Numbered from the stretch's first letter, positions 1 to 8,496 are shown. The stretch is 23,743 nt of DNA from a virus (IMGVR_UViG_3300000525_000041:204-23946), one strand, 5' to 3'. A program made the numbers and translations. The notes: generated by a model from the sequence alone, not told the origin.

Positions 1-229
1 CGCCGCCTGTATGACCGCCAGAACCTCCGCCAGCAACTACAAGATAACTTACCGAATATCCAGCAGGTTGACTAAACTGTAGCCACGATGAGGTTGTGGC
101 GTCATACCATTCTGGGTTTGAAGTCGTGCTGTTCTGACGAATCATGCCTGACGCAGGGGTAATCGGACGCTGTGCCGTTGTACCCACGGGAAGTTTGAGA
201 TAGTCAACACCTTGTACGTCAAGAGCCAT
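1..229 (-). CDS. tail fibre / glycine-rich adhesin, 3' end missing
   Basis: This is the first 76 codons of a gene that runs off the left edge, translated by hand. The start is the ATG at 229-227, preceded by AAGGAAGC as ribosome binding site. Residues ~13-45 carry the connector module LPVGTTAQRP...NSTT...W, which also occurs in the genes at 599, 772 and 1797. It is followed by YLVVAGGGSGG, the beginning of a glycine-rich segment like the one in the 772-1797 protein. I infer a second glycine-rich receptor-binding fibre or tip protein. The stop to its left is outside the window, so total length is unknown. It lies 9 bases after the stop of the 115-aa gene and belongs to the distal tail cassette. 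Confidence 0.75.
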   Translation of the reverse strand, partial: MALDVQGVDYLKLPVGTTAQRPITPASGMIRQNSTTSNPEWYDATTSSWLQFSQPAGYSVSYLVVAGGGSGGHTGG

Positions 230-238
230 GATGCTTCC

Positions 239-586
239 TTATTCTGTAACTAATTCTTTCCACAATGTTGTGGCTTCATTCCATTCGTAACCTTTACCGT
301 CTGTAGGCATAGCAACAGGTGCTTCCCACAGGACATTGGCGCTTAGAATCCATGATGCGTAAGGCTTAGGCGCAATGAACGCATCGAGCTGTGCGTCATA
401 GTCGTAACCAATTCCGGCAAAGTTTCCTCTCAAAGGAGTGCTTTCAGGATGCTGATTACCGTGTGTTCGGTATGAGGTTTGTAGCCATTGACCGGGTGAG
501 CTATCCACAAACGTGTCAAAGAATTCAGCCTCTGCTACGATGACTTGAGTAACTTTACCGTCAACAATTTTGGCGTAATGAGCCAT
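239..586 (-). CDS. small phage protein of the tail-fibre region (115 aa)
   Basis: It encodes 115 aa with no signal peptide or membrane segment. The start is ATG at 586-584 behind AAAGGAAA, a good binding site. The N-terminus MAHYAKIVDGKVTQVIVA, a central block with AGIGYDYDAQLDAFIAPKP, and a Trp-rich C-terminal part (SWIL, LWEAPVAMPTDG, YEWNE) match my recollection of a small protein found beside tail-fibre genes in many aquatic phages. Its function is not established. The block around FIAPKP...SW suggests a small beta-rich domain. Position between fibre modules makes a role as fibre accessory, tip or chaperone plausible, but that is inference. It lies 12 bases downstream of the 53-aa gene and just upstream of the left-edge fibre gene. 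Confidence 0.75.
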   Translation of the reverse strand: MAHYAKIVDGKVTQVIVAEAEFFDTFVDSSPGQWLQTSYRTHGNQHPESTPLRGNFAGIGYDYDAQLDAFIAPKPYASWILSANVLWEAPVAMPTDGKGYEWNEATTLWKELVTE

Positions 587-598
587 TTTAAATTTCCT

Positions 599-760
599 TT
601 AAGCTAGTGTTACGCCAAGCCATGCGGAACCATTCCACACCTCTAAGCGACTTAATGTTGTATTCCACCCCAATTGCCCATTTAACGGGCTTGACGGTCT
701 ACCCGCTGTTGTCCATTGCGATGGGGCTATCCCTGTCGTACCACTAATTATTGTTGGCAT
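599..760 (-). CDS. minimal fibre connector-module protein (53 aa)
   Basis: This short gene was found by translating the otherwise empty stretch between the 115-aa and glycine-rich genes. ATG lies at 760-758, TAA at 601-599, and GGAATTGAC upstream can serve as a weak ribosome binding site. The protein begins MPTIISGTTGIAPSQW. Most of its length (residues ~16-48) is one copy of the connector seen in its neighbours: TTAGRPSSP, LNGQLGWNTT, LEVWNGSAW. It therefore resembles a free-standing version of the module that joins the base of the fibre to its tip. Its role is inferred from this similarity: a fibre component, or the remnant of a larger fibre gene. It sits 12 bases from the genes on each side, which supports it being a real coding gene. 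Confidence 0.7.
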   Translation of the reverse strand: MPTIISGTTGIAPSQWTTAGRPSSPLNGQLGWNTTLSRLEVWNGSAWLGVTLA

Positions 761-771
761 GTCAATTCCAA

Positions 772-1797
772 TTATGCTGTAAATGTGCCGGATGTTGTGA
801 AGGTATGTGCATAGTAAGTAAGCCCGTTATTAGTGTAAGAAGTTACAGTACCGCCAGAACCAAGTTGGGTTGCGTTTTGATAACTAACAATAACAATTCC
901 AGAGCCGCCAACACCAGTTGCGCCGCCTGAAGTTCCACCGCCACCACCTCCAGTATTAGCTGTGCCTGATGTAGCTGCATTGCCACCGCCACCAACACCT
1001 CCAGTACCGCCACCTATTCCAACACCACCCCCTGCGCCACCACCACCGTACAACACGGATGCGCCTGAAATAAAACTTACAATACCAGCACCGCCATTAC
1101 CGCCAGCACCAGAGGGAGCTAACCCTGCCAAATTTGCTCCGCCTCCACCACCACCCGCAGCAACACTACTCCCATTTGCAAAAGCTCCTGCACCGTTATT
1201 GCCTTGAGATGGAGATAATGAGGGTGTGTTTCCTGTTCCAGCGGCATATGTTGTACTAAAACTTGCACCCCCGCCACCACCAGAGCCGCCATTGCCACCT
1301 GACGGACCAACTGAGCCACCCAAACCACCACCAGTTGCAGTAATTAATGAACCAAATAGTGAATTCGACCCGTTAGCTCCAGCAGCGCCACCAGCGCCTA
1401 CAGTAGCCGTAAAAGCAGTCCCTGAAGATACTCTTGCCAAAAGGGTATACACACCTCCTGCTCCACCACCACCACCAGCACCAGTATTGCCACCACCACC
1501 GCCACCTGCTACCGTTAAAACTGAAACAGAATATCCGCCAACACCCCCCCAAGCCGTTCCGTTATAAACCTCAGTAGCCACAGTCGTGCTATTAAATCGC
1601 AATTGACCTGTCACAGGGATTGCAGGACGTTGTGCGGTCGTGCCTACGGGAAGTTGTGCTGCACCCGTAGCAGAGTCAGCATTAATCAGTACGCCAGCCG
1701 CCGCCGGTACATTCATCACAAAGTTACTCGCCGTATCAACAGCGTTTAATGTGACTGAGCCACCTGCGGGTGCGTTTAAACGTACGTTACCAGCCAT
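772..1797 (-). CDS. glycine-rich tail-fibre tip / receptor-binding protein (341 aa)
   Basis: The preferred start is ATG at 1797-1795, which overlaps the upstream stop as TAATG and follows AGGATGGG at good spacing. An in-frame ATG nine bases further upstream is less likely. Residues ~1-48 form a small beta-type N-terminal block, and ~49-83 the connector LPVGTTAQRP...LRFNSTT...EVYNGTAW. Residues ~98-299 are a long polyglycine-type segment with repeated GGGG runs, ending in GSGIVIVSYQ. The last ~40 residues are Thr/Tyr-rich. Glycine-rich domains ending in IVIVSY are known from phage tail-tip adhesins, where the glycine-rich sandwich displays variable loops for receptor binding. I infer the same role here. 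The N-terminal block closely resembles the whole of the neighbouring 81-aa protein. Confidence 0.82.
   Translation of the reverse strand: MAGNVRLNAPAGGSVTLNAVDTASNFVMNVPAAAGVLINADSATGAAQLPVGTTAQRPAIPVTGQLRFNSTTVATEVYNGTAWGGVGGYSVSVLTVAGGGGGGNTGAGGGGGAGGVYTLLARVSSGTAFTATVGAGGAAGANGSNSLFGSLITATGGGLGGSVGPSGGNGGSGGGGGASFSTTYAAGTGNTPSLSPSQGNNGAGAFANGSSVAAGGGGGGANLAGLAPSGAGGNGGAGIVSFISGASVLYGGGGAGGGVGIGGGTGGVGGGGNAATSGTANTGGGGGGTSGGATGVGGSGIVIVSYQNATQLGSGGTVTSYTNNGLTYYAHTFTTSGTFTA
901..1506 (-). repeat. low-complexity polyglycine-coding tract
   Basis: On the plus strand this stretch is dominated by irregular repeats of CCACC, CCGCC and GCACC, which are glycine codons (GGT, GGC, GGA) and alanine codons on the minus strand. 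It codes the Gly-rich part of the adhesin at residues ~98-299. The repeats are imperfect and do not have a fixed period, unlike a true tandem array. Such tracts are hot spots for recombination and for length change in receptor-binding proteins. They also produce misleading proline-rich open frames on the plus strand. Confidence 0.8.
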
Positions 1798-2042
1798 TAT
1801 TCCCATCCTGTGCCGTTGTAAACTTCTACGGCATTAGTTGTTGTGTTAAATCTCATCTGACCTGTCACACCCGCTGGACGCTGTGCTGTTGTTCCGCTAG
1901 GCAAGAATAATCCACCTGTTGCAGAATTTGCATAAGACAGCACGCCATTAGCAGCTTGTACGTTTACATTTACGTTTGAAGCTGTATCTAATGGGTTGAT
2001 GTCTATCGTCCCAAATGCCAGTGTTTTAAGTTTAAGTCCCAT
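1797..2042 (-). CDS. short fibre-module protein (81 aa)
   Basis: The start is ATG at 2042-2040, overlapping the stop of the 230-aa gene as TAATG. A GTG 15 bases upstream is possible but has no advantage. The protein starts MGLKLKTLAFG. Residues ~12-46 (IDINPLDTASNVNVNV, NGVLSYANSATGG) and ~47-81 (LPSGTTAQRP, GQMRFNTTT, EVYNGTGW) match, block for block, residues 1-83 of the next gene's glycine-rich fibre. It thus looks like a duplicated fibre base plus connector that lacks the tip, or a gene that has lost its tip. The stop overlaps the next start (TAATG), so the two are probably translated together. Function as a fibre segment is inferred from the similarity. Confidence 0.75.
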   Translation of the reverse strand: MGLKLKTLAFGTIDINPLDTASNVNVNVQAANGVLSYANSATGGLFLPSGTTAQRPAGVTGQMRFNTTTNAVEVYNGTGWE

Positions 2043-2734
2043 TACAAAACAACCCACGTTGAACCTGACGGAATAGTAACGGTTGCGCCCGAATCAATCG
2101 TAATCGGACCTGTAGACATAGCGTTAGATAAAACGGGAATCGAATAACTTGTTGTTACTGTTTGTCCGTTCTCAATAAAAATCTTATCTCCACCTGCGCC
2201 TGTCGCACCACCACCAAAACCTACAGATATAAGTTGAAAATATGTACCATCATACAATACAACAACAATGTTTCCTGCAATTAAATCACCGGCTTGCGTA
2301 GGTTCTGTAGCATTTCTAAGCACAGATTTAACGCCCAAACCATCAATATTTATCGTCACAGCGCCGGTATTGTCGTTCTGAACAATAAACGAATACATTG
2401 CACCTGTGACGTAAGCCACAATTGTTGGTGAAAGTGAACCCAACAAGGCATTTGTACCGGTTACTGTGATGTAGCTTAATGTATTGCCTTGCAGTTGAGA
2501 TAAACGCACAGCATCGCTTGCGCCAATTGCTGCACCAAGACCTGTAATCCTGAACCCACCCATTGGAATGTTTGATAATGGCGTACTTTGACCGTCTTTA
2601 GTAATAGCGTTGGTCAATCCATTAGCAATGTCAGTCATGAGCGCATTAAAGGTTGTTGCGCTGATTACCGTCCCCGGCACAACGGGCTGACCCGCTGTGT
2701 TTATGTTAAATACTCCATTCCCGTCGTAGCTCAT
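2042..2734 (-). CDS. tail-fibre protein with shared C-terminal beta cap (230 aa)
   Basis: The N-terminus (MSYDGNGVFNIN, GQPVVPGT, ATTFNALMTDIANGL) is typical of phage tail-fibre base proteins that attach to the tail. It is followed by NIPMGGFRITGLG and ASDAVRLSQLQG, a signature also widespread in fibre N-termini. The middle (~85-180) is beta-rich. The last ~45 residues hold an IENGQTVTTSYSIPV segment and then PITIDSGATVTIPSGS ending TWVVL, nearly identical in pattern to the end of the 461-aa protein at 15363. The start lies 3 bases after the stop of the lysozyme-domain protein. I infer a short trimeric tail fibre or fibre adaptor whose C-terminal cap is exchanged with other fibre genes. Confidence 0.8.
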   Translation of the reverse strand: MSYDGNGVFNINTAGQPVVPGTVISATTFNALMTDIANGLTNAITKDGQSTPLSNIPMGGFRITGLGAAIGASDAVRLSQLQGNTLSYITVTGTNALLGSLSPTIVAYVTGAMYSFIVQNDNTGAVTINIDGLGVKSVLRNATEPTQAGDLIAGNIVVVLYDGTYFQLISVGFGGGATGAGGDKIFIENGQTVTTSYSIPVLSNAMSTGPITIDSGATVTIPSGSTWVVL

Positions 2735-2737
2735 GAA

Positions 2738-5533
2738 TTACCTCTGTTCTTCTGGTTGATTTAATCTTTGACCAAGTTGTTGCATCAATTGTGGGTTTTG
2801 CAACAAACTACCATACAACACGGCTGGGTTAACTGTATCACCAAGTGATATACCGGGGACTCTATTGCTTAACGCTTCAGCTATTTTGAGTGCATCTTTT
2901 TGTGATGATGCTCCGGTTACATTCTTTAACGCTTTGCCACCAACATTTTTAAGCACAGGCACAGCTAAACTTGCGCCCACGCCCATTGGCGATATTCCCG
3001 CCATAGTCGCTACGCCATCAATCATAGTGCCAATTACCAAAGCGCCTGAATTGCTGTTGTTAACAGCCGTTCCAATAGGCTGATTAGTCATGTAGTTGCC
3101 AACACGCCCAATACGTTTTAATTCTTCAATCTCATCTTTATTAAAAAATACTTGTAGCTTTCTGTCACCAATTTTGTCTAGCTCTTTGTTAAAAGCCCTA
3201 GCCCCAAATTTGCCGGTTTCGTCTGTTTGACCTTTGCCAAGTGCCGTTTCTTTCAAATGCGACAAAATTGCATTTTTAGTAGCTGTTGGGTTTCCAGCCG
3301 TAGCTACCGCAGTAGCATCCGCAACAGTACCGCTTAATACAAATTTCTTAACAAAATTGTCTGGCTGTATGCCGTTAATTGTTGCTTCTACCGGAGCGGA
3401 TGATTCCTGCCAATCCATACGAGCTTTGTGAGACGCTCTGGCTTGGTTAAGTGCATCTAATAACTGCGCTGATTCTGCGTCTTTTGATTGCAAATACTTA
3501 GCGCCACCCTCAGTAACTAGCTGATTGCCGCCAAATTCATTTTTGATTGGTTTAATTTCAGTTTCATCAATAGCTTGACGAACAAGGCTAAGAGCTTGCT
3601 TTACGTTGCCATCACTTGTGCCTCGTTGCGCTTTAGCAATTGTGGTCATCAAGTTATCAATTGCGTTTGTATCAAAAGGAACGGGATACGTCTTGCCGTT
3701 TATTGTTGTTTCACCTTTAGAAATAGTGTTCAACATTGTCTTAATTTCTTCTGGCAAGAACGCTGCTTTATTGTTTGTAGCCAATAAAGTGTCAATGTTT
3801 TGCATTAAATCTGAACGATTAAGGGGAACGTCACCACCAGGCATATCTTGCGCTTGTTTATACAAAGCGCTTGTTTGTGTTTGCTTTGCTAAATCCTGAG
3901 CTTTTATGTTTGCAATACTTGCTTCACCTGCGTCAAATACGTCCGTCTTTCCCGCACCTTTAGCGTTCAAAGCATTAATAAGCGCTTGGTTGTTTGCGTT
4001 TTGTACGTTGCCCAATACCTGTAAATTTGGATTAGCAGAATTCATCCCGCTTTTTGCCAAATTCATTTCTTGTGTAATTTGTCTTGGGTCTTGCGTAATC
4101 ATGCCTTTTGTTGGCGTAGCACCCTCAATCATTCTAAAGTCTAGCAACCTACGTAAAGCATCGCCGCTTAGTTCCCCGCCAGTTTGCATTGCATTAGAAA
4201 CATCATTACGCAAAGTTCTTTGTAATTGGTCATCTAGTTTTGTAAAGTCTACGCCTGATTTACCCAAAGTAAGCGTAATCATTTGGTCAACTTGTGCGGG
4301 ACTTACTGGCGTTAAACGTTGCGTTGCAGCATTAATTACTGACTTTAATCCTAGCCCAGCCATAGGTGCAACAACACCACCAAGAATGCTTGCACCTAGC
4401 TCAAAGCCCGGACCTGCATTGTATTCCCTTGCTAAAGTTCCACCCGCACCTGCGCCAGCGCCCGAGAGCGTCTGTAATGCCGGATTAGCAGCTAACTGAC
4501 CAAGCACATTGTTGCTAACTTGGCTTGTGGCCAAAGGAGCTAATCTACCCGCCAATCCTACGCTTCCACCTGCACCCGCCATGGCTTTAGCAACATCAAA
4601 TCCCATTCTTTCAAAATTTACGCCAGATTCCATTACTGATTTTTCTTGTGGCTTTGGCAAACCAAGTAAATTAGCCAATTTTGAGGATAACTGTTCTGCT
4701 GACGAAACCTTTGGACCACCTAACGCTGTGCTAACAGACTCCATTGCCATACGAGTTGGTTCTAGTGGCATACCAATTAACGAACCCAACCCTTCAATAC
4801 CCGCCCTAGCCGTTAAGCCAAAAGGTCTTGCCAATGAGCTTGGATTAAAAGATTGTGTTGGTGTAGGTGCTACTGGCGCTTGTGTAATATTTTGAACCGG
4901 TCTAAGCGCAAATTCTTCCATTAACGCACTAAACGGGTTTGATTCGTTTGATGGTGCAACAACAGGTGCGCCAATTCTAAATTCTTCAATTAGGCTTGCA
5001 AAAGGGTTGTCTTGTTGGTTAATGCCTACAGGGTTAACGTCTGAAGTTGCCCCGCCACTTGCTACACGGTTATTTAGTTTGCTCATTACGAAATCCGATG
5101 ATTGTCGTGGCTGCGGATAAGGGCTACTTGGCAAACTTGCCCAAATTGGTCCAGACTTTTGCACAGCGGTTTGCCAATTTCCCGACAATACATCAGGCAA
5201 TATGCCTCGTTGTTTTAGTAAATTGACTGCTGCTAAGTCTTGGCTTCGTGGGCTAAAGTCCGGCAAACCTAAGTTTTTAGCTTGTTCGTCCCAAGTGTTA
5301 GATAAAAACTGATAACGCCCAGCCGCCGTTGTTTTGTTTGGCTTACCGGTTGTTTCAGTAAAGTCAAACAATTGCCTTGGATGGTCTGCTAAAGAATCTA
5401 CCTTACCGCCACCAAATAATGTGTTGTAGCCGTGTTGTGTAGTGCCTTCTGCCGCAGAAATCATGTCCAAAAAAGTACGAACATTAGGATTTTCTAATGT
5501 AGGTAATAAGTTGACAATTGCAGAATTATCCAT
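2738..5533 (-). CDS. internal virion protein with N-terminal lambda R-type lysozyme domain (931 aa)
   Basis: Residues ~16-155 match the lambda gpR / GH104 lytic transglycosylase family: AEG with candidate catalytic Glu29, HGYNTLFGG (34-42), DHPR (50-53), AAGRYQFLSNTWD (70-82), PDFSPRSQDLAAV (91-103) and WASLPSSPY (131-139). Lambda gpR itself is only ~158 aa, so here the enzyme is the head of a much larger protein. Two copies of NPFxxLxEEF follow (176-185, 199-208). Next comes a Gly/Ala-rich region (~290-400) with possible membrane-interacting segments, then a long mostly helical part. I infer a virion protein ejected at infection that opens murein, functionally like T7 gp16, rather than the lysis endolysin. 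It overlaps its upstream gene by TAATG. Confidence 0.85.
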   Translation of the reverse strand: MDNSAIVNLLPTLENPNVRTFLDMISAAEGTTQHGYNTLFGGGKVDSLADHPRQLFDFTETTGKPNKTTAAGRYQFLSNTWDEQAKNLGLPDFSPRSQDLAAVNLLKQRGILPDVLSGNWQTAVQKSGPIWASLPSSPYPQPRQSSDFVMSKLNNRVASGGATSDVNPVGINQQDNPFASLIEEFRIGAPVVAPSNESNPFSALMEEFALRPVQNITQAPVAPTPTQSFNPSSLARPFGLTARAGIEGLGSLIGMPLEPTRMAMESVSTALGGPKVSSAEQLSSKLANLLGLPKPQEKSVMESGVNFERMGFDVAKAMAGAGGSVGLAGRLAPLATSQVSNNVLGQLAANPALQTLSGAGAGAGGTLAREYNAGPGFELGASILGGVVAPMAGLGLKSVINAATQRLTPVSPAQVDQMITLTLGKSGVDFTKLDDQLQRTLRNDVSNAMQTGGELSGDALRRLLDFRMIEGATPTKGMITQDPRQITQEMNLAKSGMNSANPNLQVLGNVQNANNQALINALNAKGAGKTDVFDAGEASIANIKAQDLAKQTQTSALYKQAQDMPGGDVPLNRSDLMQNIDTLLATNNKAAFLPEEIKTMLNTISKGETTINGKTYPVPFDTNAIDNLMTTIAKAQRGTSDGNVKQALSLVRQAIDETEIKPIKNEFGGNQLVTEGGAKYLQSKDAESAQLLDALNQARASHKARMDWQESSAPVEATINGIQPDNFVKKFVLSGTVADATAVATAGNPTATKNAILSHLKETALGKGQTDETGKFGARAFNKELDKIGDRKLQVFFNKDEIEELKRIGRVGNYMTNQPIGTAVNNSNSGALVIGTMIDGVATMAGISPMGVGASLAVPVLKNVGGKALKNVTGASSQKDALKIAEALSNRVPGISLGDTVNPAVLYGSLLQNPQLMQQLGQRLNQPEEQR

Positions 5534-7062
5534 TATCGAATACCGTATTTTTGTGCCAAAGTATAAGTGTTTCCTGAACCGTCTTGTAAAGGCATTTCAA
5601 AAATAGAACCAGATATTTTGCCCCAATTTTCATTAATTGATGGCAAGTTGGAACGAATCCTTGGGTCAGTGGATGACATAGCCTTTTCGTAAAACCCTGC
5701 TTTTCTTTGATCTTGCATAGCTTTTGCTTGTGCAACATTAAGCAAGAACTGGTTTGCTTGTGGCGTATTCTTTAGCTGCGTGTAAGTCTTTTGAATGTTT
5801 TTAAAGTCATTCTCTGTTTGTGGTCCTTTTTGTTTAGAAAGAGTGTCAACTAGAGTTTCATAAACTTTTGATTCAAAAATTTGACCGTTTGTGGCAAACT
5901 TTTCAGCATCCTTAACACCTAAAGAACTTAACAAATTTGCACCTGCTAATTTAGCGTCCGTTCCAAATCCGGTTTGGAAGTTAAGACCTTGCATTATCTT
6001 AATATTTTCTAGCGAATTACCCGCCACCCTACCTGCTACTCTTGTAGGTTCTAAACTATTAGAAATCCAATCTTTATTAAGGTCTGTGTTAGTAGCCACA
6101 ACAACAGGGTTTTCAGCCGTAATGACAGGTTGATTTGTTCCTTGTGAACCGCCAACCCCCTGCGATGGTAGACCCATATTAGCGGCTTGTGTTGTTGCCT
6201 CTGTTCTGCCAGTAACGGGGTTATATCTTGTTGCCGGTGTTGTTTGCGCTTGCCCTGTGCCTTTACCAAAGGCTTCAGCTTGATTTATTGCGCCTACTGA
6301 CTGCGTGTAACCGGGCAACACGCTTGTTTGGTTTGTAATTGGGTTTGTTTGTATCCCGCCTTTTGGCGCAATAAAAGTTGGTCTGTTTGCTCCAGCAGGA
6401 ACAAGTGAACCACCTTCACTAACAACATTAGGCGCAATATAAGCATTTTTGTTAGCTAACCCTGCCGCAGCAGCACGATACTGAGGTGTTCCGGGCTGCA
6501 ACCCAGCAGCAATAAGCGCTTTCAATTCTGAACTTGGTGCTTGTTGTTCAACTAATGCTTTGGCGTATGCTTGTGGACCACCCATCGCAAACGTTAAATA
6601 ACTAAGTTTGGGGTCATTATTAATTAGTGGATAAGCAGAACCCGTACCTTGTGCAACGCCGTTCATACGGGTTGCATTGGTGTTTGTTGGTCCAACATCG
6701 CCTTGTACTGCACCACCTTGTAAAGCCAAATCTCTAGCTTTTGCAGGTTCTACGCCCCCACCCATACCAAACATATTCATCATGCGTTGGTTTTGAGCGT
6801 CAGACAAAGCAGCTTGTTTTTCAGGGATCAAATCTGATGACCTGCGTCCAATATACGCTTTAAGCAATTGGGAAAGTCCCTGTATTGGGCTAGGCGGTAC
6901 ATAATGACCCGAAACCATTTGCCCTTGAGGCTGTTCCATCAGGGCTTGTTGCATCATGATGTCAGCGTAGCGTTTGTTTTGTTCGAGCTCATATTGCTGC
7001 TTAAGAACATCGCCACCCATCATAGATGCTATTGGGTTCATCATATTTGATTGTTGTGCCAT
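5533..7062 (-). CDS. probable internal virion / structural protein (509 aa)
   Basis: I do not recognise a named domain. The N-terminus is rich in Met and Gln (MAQQSNMMNPIASMMGG) and holds a helical segment with HYVPPSPIQGLSQLLKAYIG, a motif I recall from phage genes next to internal virion proteins. The middle (~130-330) is rich in Gly, Asn, Thr, Pro and Gln and looks disordered. The C-terminal part (~330-500) is helical, with KDAEKFATNGQIFESKV and TQLKNTPQANQFLLNVAQAK. It lies between the S74-tailed protein and the lysozyme-domain protein, with TAATG overlap to the latter. In podoviruses this slot commonly holds the proteins released from the capsid to build the DNA channel; I infer that role. 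Confidence 0.7.
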   Translation of the reverse strand: MAQQSNMMNPIASMMGGDVLKQQYELEQNKRYADIMMQQALMEQPQGQMVSGHYVPPSPIQGLSQLLKAYIGRRSSDLIPEKQAALSDAQNQRMMNMFGMGGGVEPAKARDLALQGGAVQGDVGPTNTNATRMNGVAQGTGSAYPLINNDPKLSYLTFAMGGPQAYAKALVEQQAPSSELKALIAAGLQPGTPQYRAAAAGLANKNAYIAPNVVSEGGSLVPAGANRPTFIAPKGGIQTNPITNQTSVLPGYTQSVGAINQAEAFGKGTGQAQTTPATRYNPVTGRTEATTQAANMGLPSQGVGGSQGTNQPVITAENPVVVATNTDLNKDWISNSLEPTRVAGRVAGNSLENIKIMQGLNFQTGFGTDAKLAGANLLSSLGVKDAEKFATNGQIFESKVYETLVDTLSKQKGPQTENDFKNIQKTYTQLKNTPQANQFLLNVAQAKAMQDQRKAGFYEKAMSSTDPRIRSNLPSINENWGKISGSIFEMPLQDGSGNTYTLAQKYGIR

Positions 7063-7065
7063 GCT

Positions 7066-8496
7066 TTACACCATTGCGTAATTAACAGTTTTGTAGCCGC
7101 CAAACTCGCCAACGGCTTCAGGAGCAAACTTTTCAACTTCGTCTGCCATATAACCAATTTGTGCCGGTCCACCCCAAACATAATTGTATGAATAGATATT
7201 TAGACCGTTATCAGCAACAGCAATTTGCTTAATGTTTGTTTTCAATCGTCTGTCAGAAAATGTACCCGTTGGCGCTAACAAAGCAGCGCCACCCAATTGG
7301 AACAATCCTTGCGTCAATTGCGAGTTAGCGGCATTTTGTGCGTTTGCAGCACCTAATTGAGCTTGATAACCTGCTTGTGCGCCACCAAACGTTGGAGGAG
7401 GTGCTACTTGTGAGGGTGTATAACCCGTAAATTGTGGAAGTTGAACTTGTGAGCCGCCCATAATAGACGTTAGTTCGTTAATCGGTTGACTACGTAAAGC
7501 AAAGTCTTGTGCAAGCTGTTGTTGTTGAGCTTGGTTGCCAAATTGCGCTCGACCAAGTGCTTGTGAATAATCTTGATTAAGCGCTGTATTATATAAACCT
7601 GCTTTTTGCAACTGAGATTGATTCTCAAAATTACCAATACCAAGAGCTTCGTTTACAGATTGTTGTCGAGCGTTCATGTCCAAACCGATGCCTTGCAAAG
7701 CAGCTTGGGAATACAAGTCGTTTTTGCTCATCTCTCGATTACGAAATGCTGCATCGTATGCCGCTGTGCCAGGTGCTAACCCTTGATTTGCTAATGCTTG
7801 CTTAAAAGACGTATCCCCCGCTTGTATTGTTGGGTTCAGCCGTTGCAAAATCAAATCTTGTGCCGTTGTTCCTGCATTTATGGGCATATTGGCAAAATTA
7901 GACGTATCTATATTTGTAGTCAATGGCGCTTCACCGATTGATCTACCGTAGTTAGCAAATTCTTTATTTATTTGCGTTGTCGTAGGCGTAAATGGTGTCG
8001 ATAGCGTGTTTTGCACGTTACCCATAGCTGTCTCACCCAAAGCAGCTAAACGCTGTTGTACCCGCATTTGCGAATCAATAGCTGCTTGTGCTTCAGGTGT
8101 AAGTGTTTGAGTAACCGTTGGAACGCCACCACCAGACATATATGTTGAACGGTCAGGGGCTGTACCTGCTGATTTTCTTGCTGCGTCATATCCGGCTTGG
8201 TCAAAATAAGTACCATCAGAGACGCCAGCGTCTGCATTGCCGTAGTTACTATCATTCCGCATAAAATCATTGCGGTTAACGTTTTGACCTTTGTTAAATT
8301 GAGCTAAGTCAGCGTTATAGCGTGTTTCATCAAATACAGGGCTACTGTAATTAATAGTTTGCGTCCCAAATGGTGTAATCATATTTGGATTACTTAGGCG
8401 TGAACCTTGCTGCGCTGCGACTAGGTTTTGTTGACCTTGTTCTTTAGCTATAGCCGTGTAATCAGGTACTGGAGGCGTACTGACTGACTTACCCAT
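7066..8496 (-). CDS. structural protein with C-terminal mini peptidase S74 chaperone (476 aa)
   Basis: The N-terminus (VPDYTAIAKEQGQQN, SNPNMITPFGTQTINY) and the Gln/Asn/Ala-rich middle resemble phage virion proteins encoded before the internal-protein genes. At residues ~413-476 is an S74 intramolecular chaperone/auto-protease signature: FSDRRLKTNIKQI with candidate catalytic Ser414 and Lys419, then GYMADEVEKFAPEAV and VNYAMV at the very end. In endosialidase-type proteins the S74 domain helps trimerise a fibre and then cuts itself off before the Ser of the SD motif. Here the domain ends at once, without the usual helical tail. The start has GGGAGTTT upstream and is 2 bases from the GNAT stop. 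Whether it cleaves cannot be told. Confidence 0.78.
   Translation of the reverse strand: MGKSVSTPPVPDYTAIAKEQGQQNLVAAQQGSRLSNPNMITPFGTQTINYSSPVFDETRYNADLAQFNKGQNVNRNDFMRNDSNYGNADAGVSDGTYFDQAGYDAARKSAGTAPDRSTYMSGGGVPTVTQTLTPEAQAAIDSQMRVQQRLAALGETAMGNVQNTLSTPFTPTTTQINKEFANYGRSIGEAPLTTNIDTSNFANMPINAGTTAQDLILQRLNPTIQAGDTSFKQALANQGLAPGTAAYDAAFRNREMSKNDLYSQAALQGIGLDMNARQQSVNEALGIGNFENQSQLQKAGLYNTALNQDYSQALGRAQFGNQAQQQQLAQDFALRSQPINELTSIMGGSQVQLPQFTGYTPSQVAPPPTFGGAQAGYQAQLGAANAQNAANSQLTQGLFQLGGAALLAPTGTFSDRRLKTNIKQIAVADNGLNIYSYNYVWGGPAQIGYMADEVEKFAPEAVGEFGGYKTVNYAMV

Noticed and set aside
962-1567. Proline-rich open frames on the plus strand
   Set aside because: They are the reverse of the polyglycine-coding tract. 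Their composition is explained by it, and they have no binding site or operon context.
3906-4895. Long plus-strand open frames opposite the 931-aa gene
   Set aside because: They are shadows of a coding gene with clear domain motifs on the other strand. They have no recognisable protein pattern.
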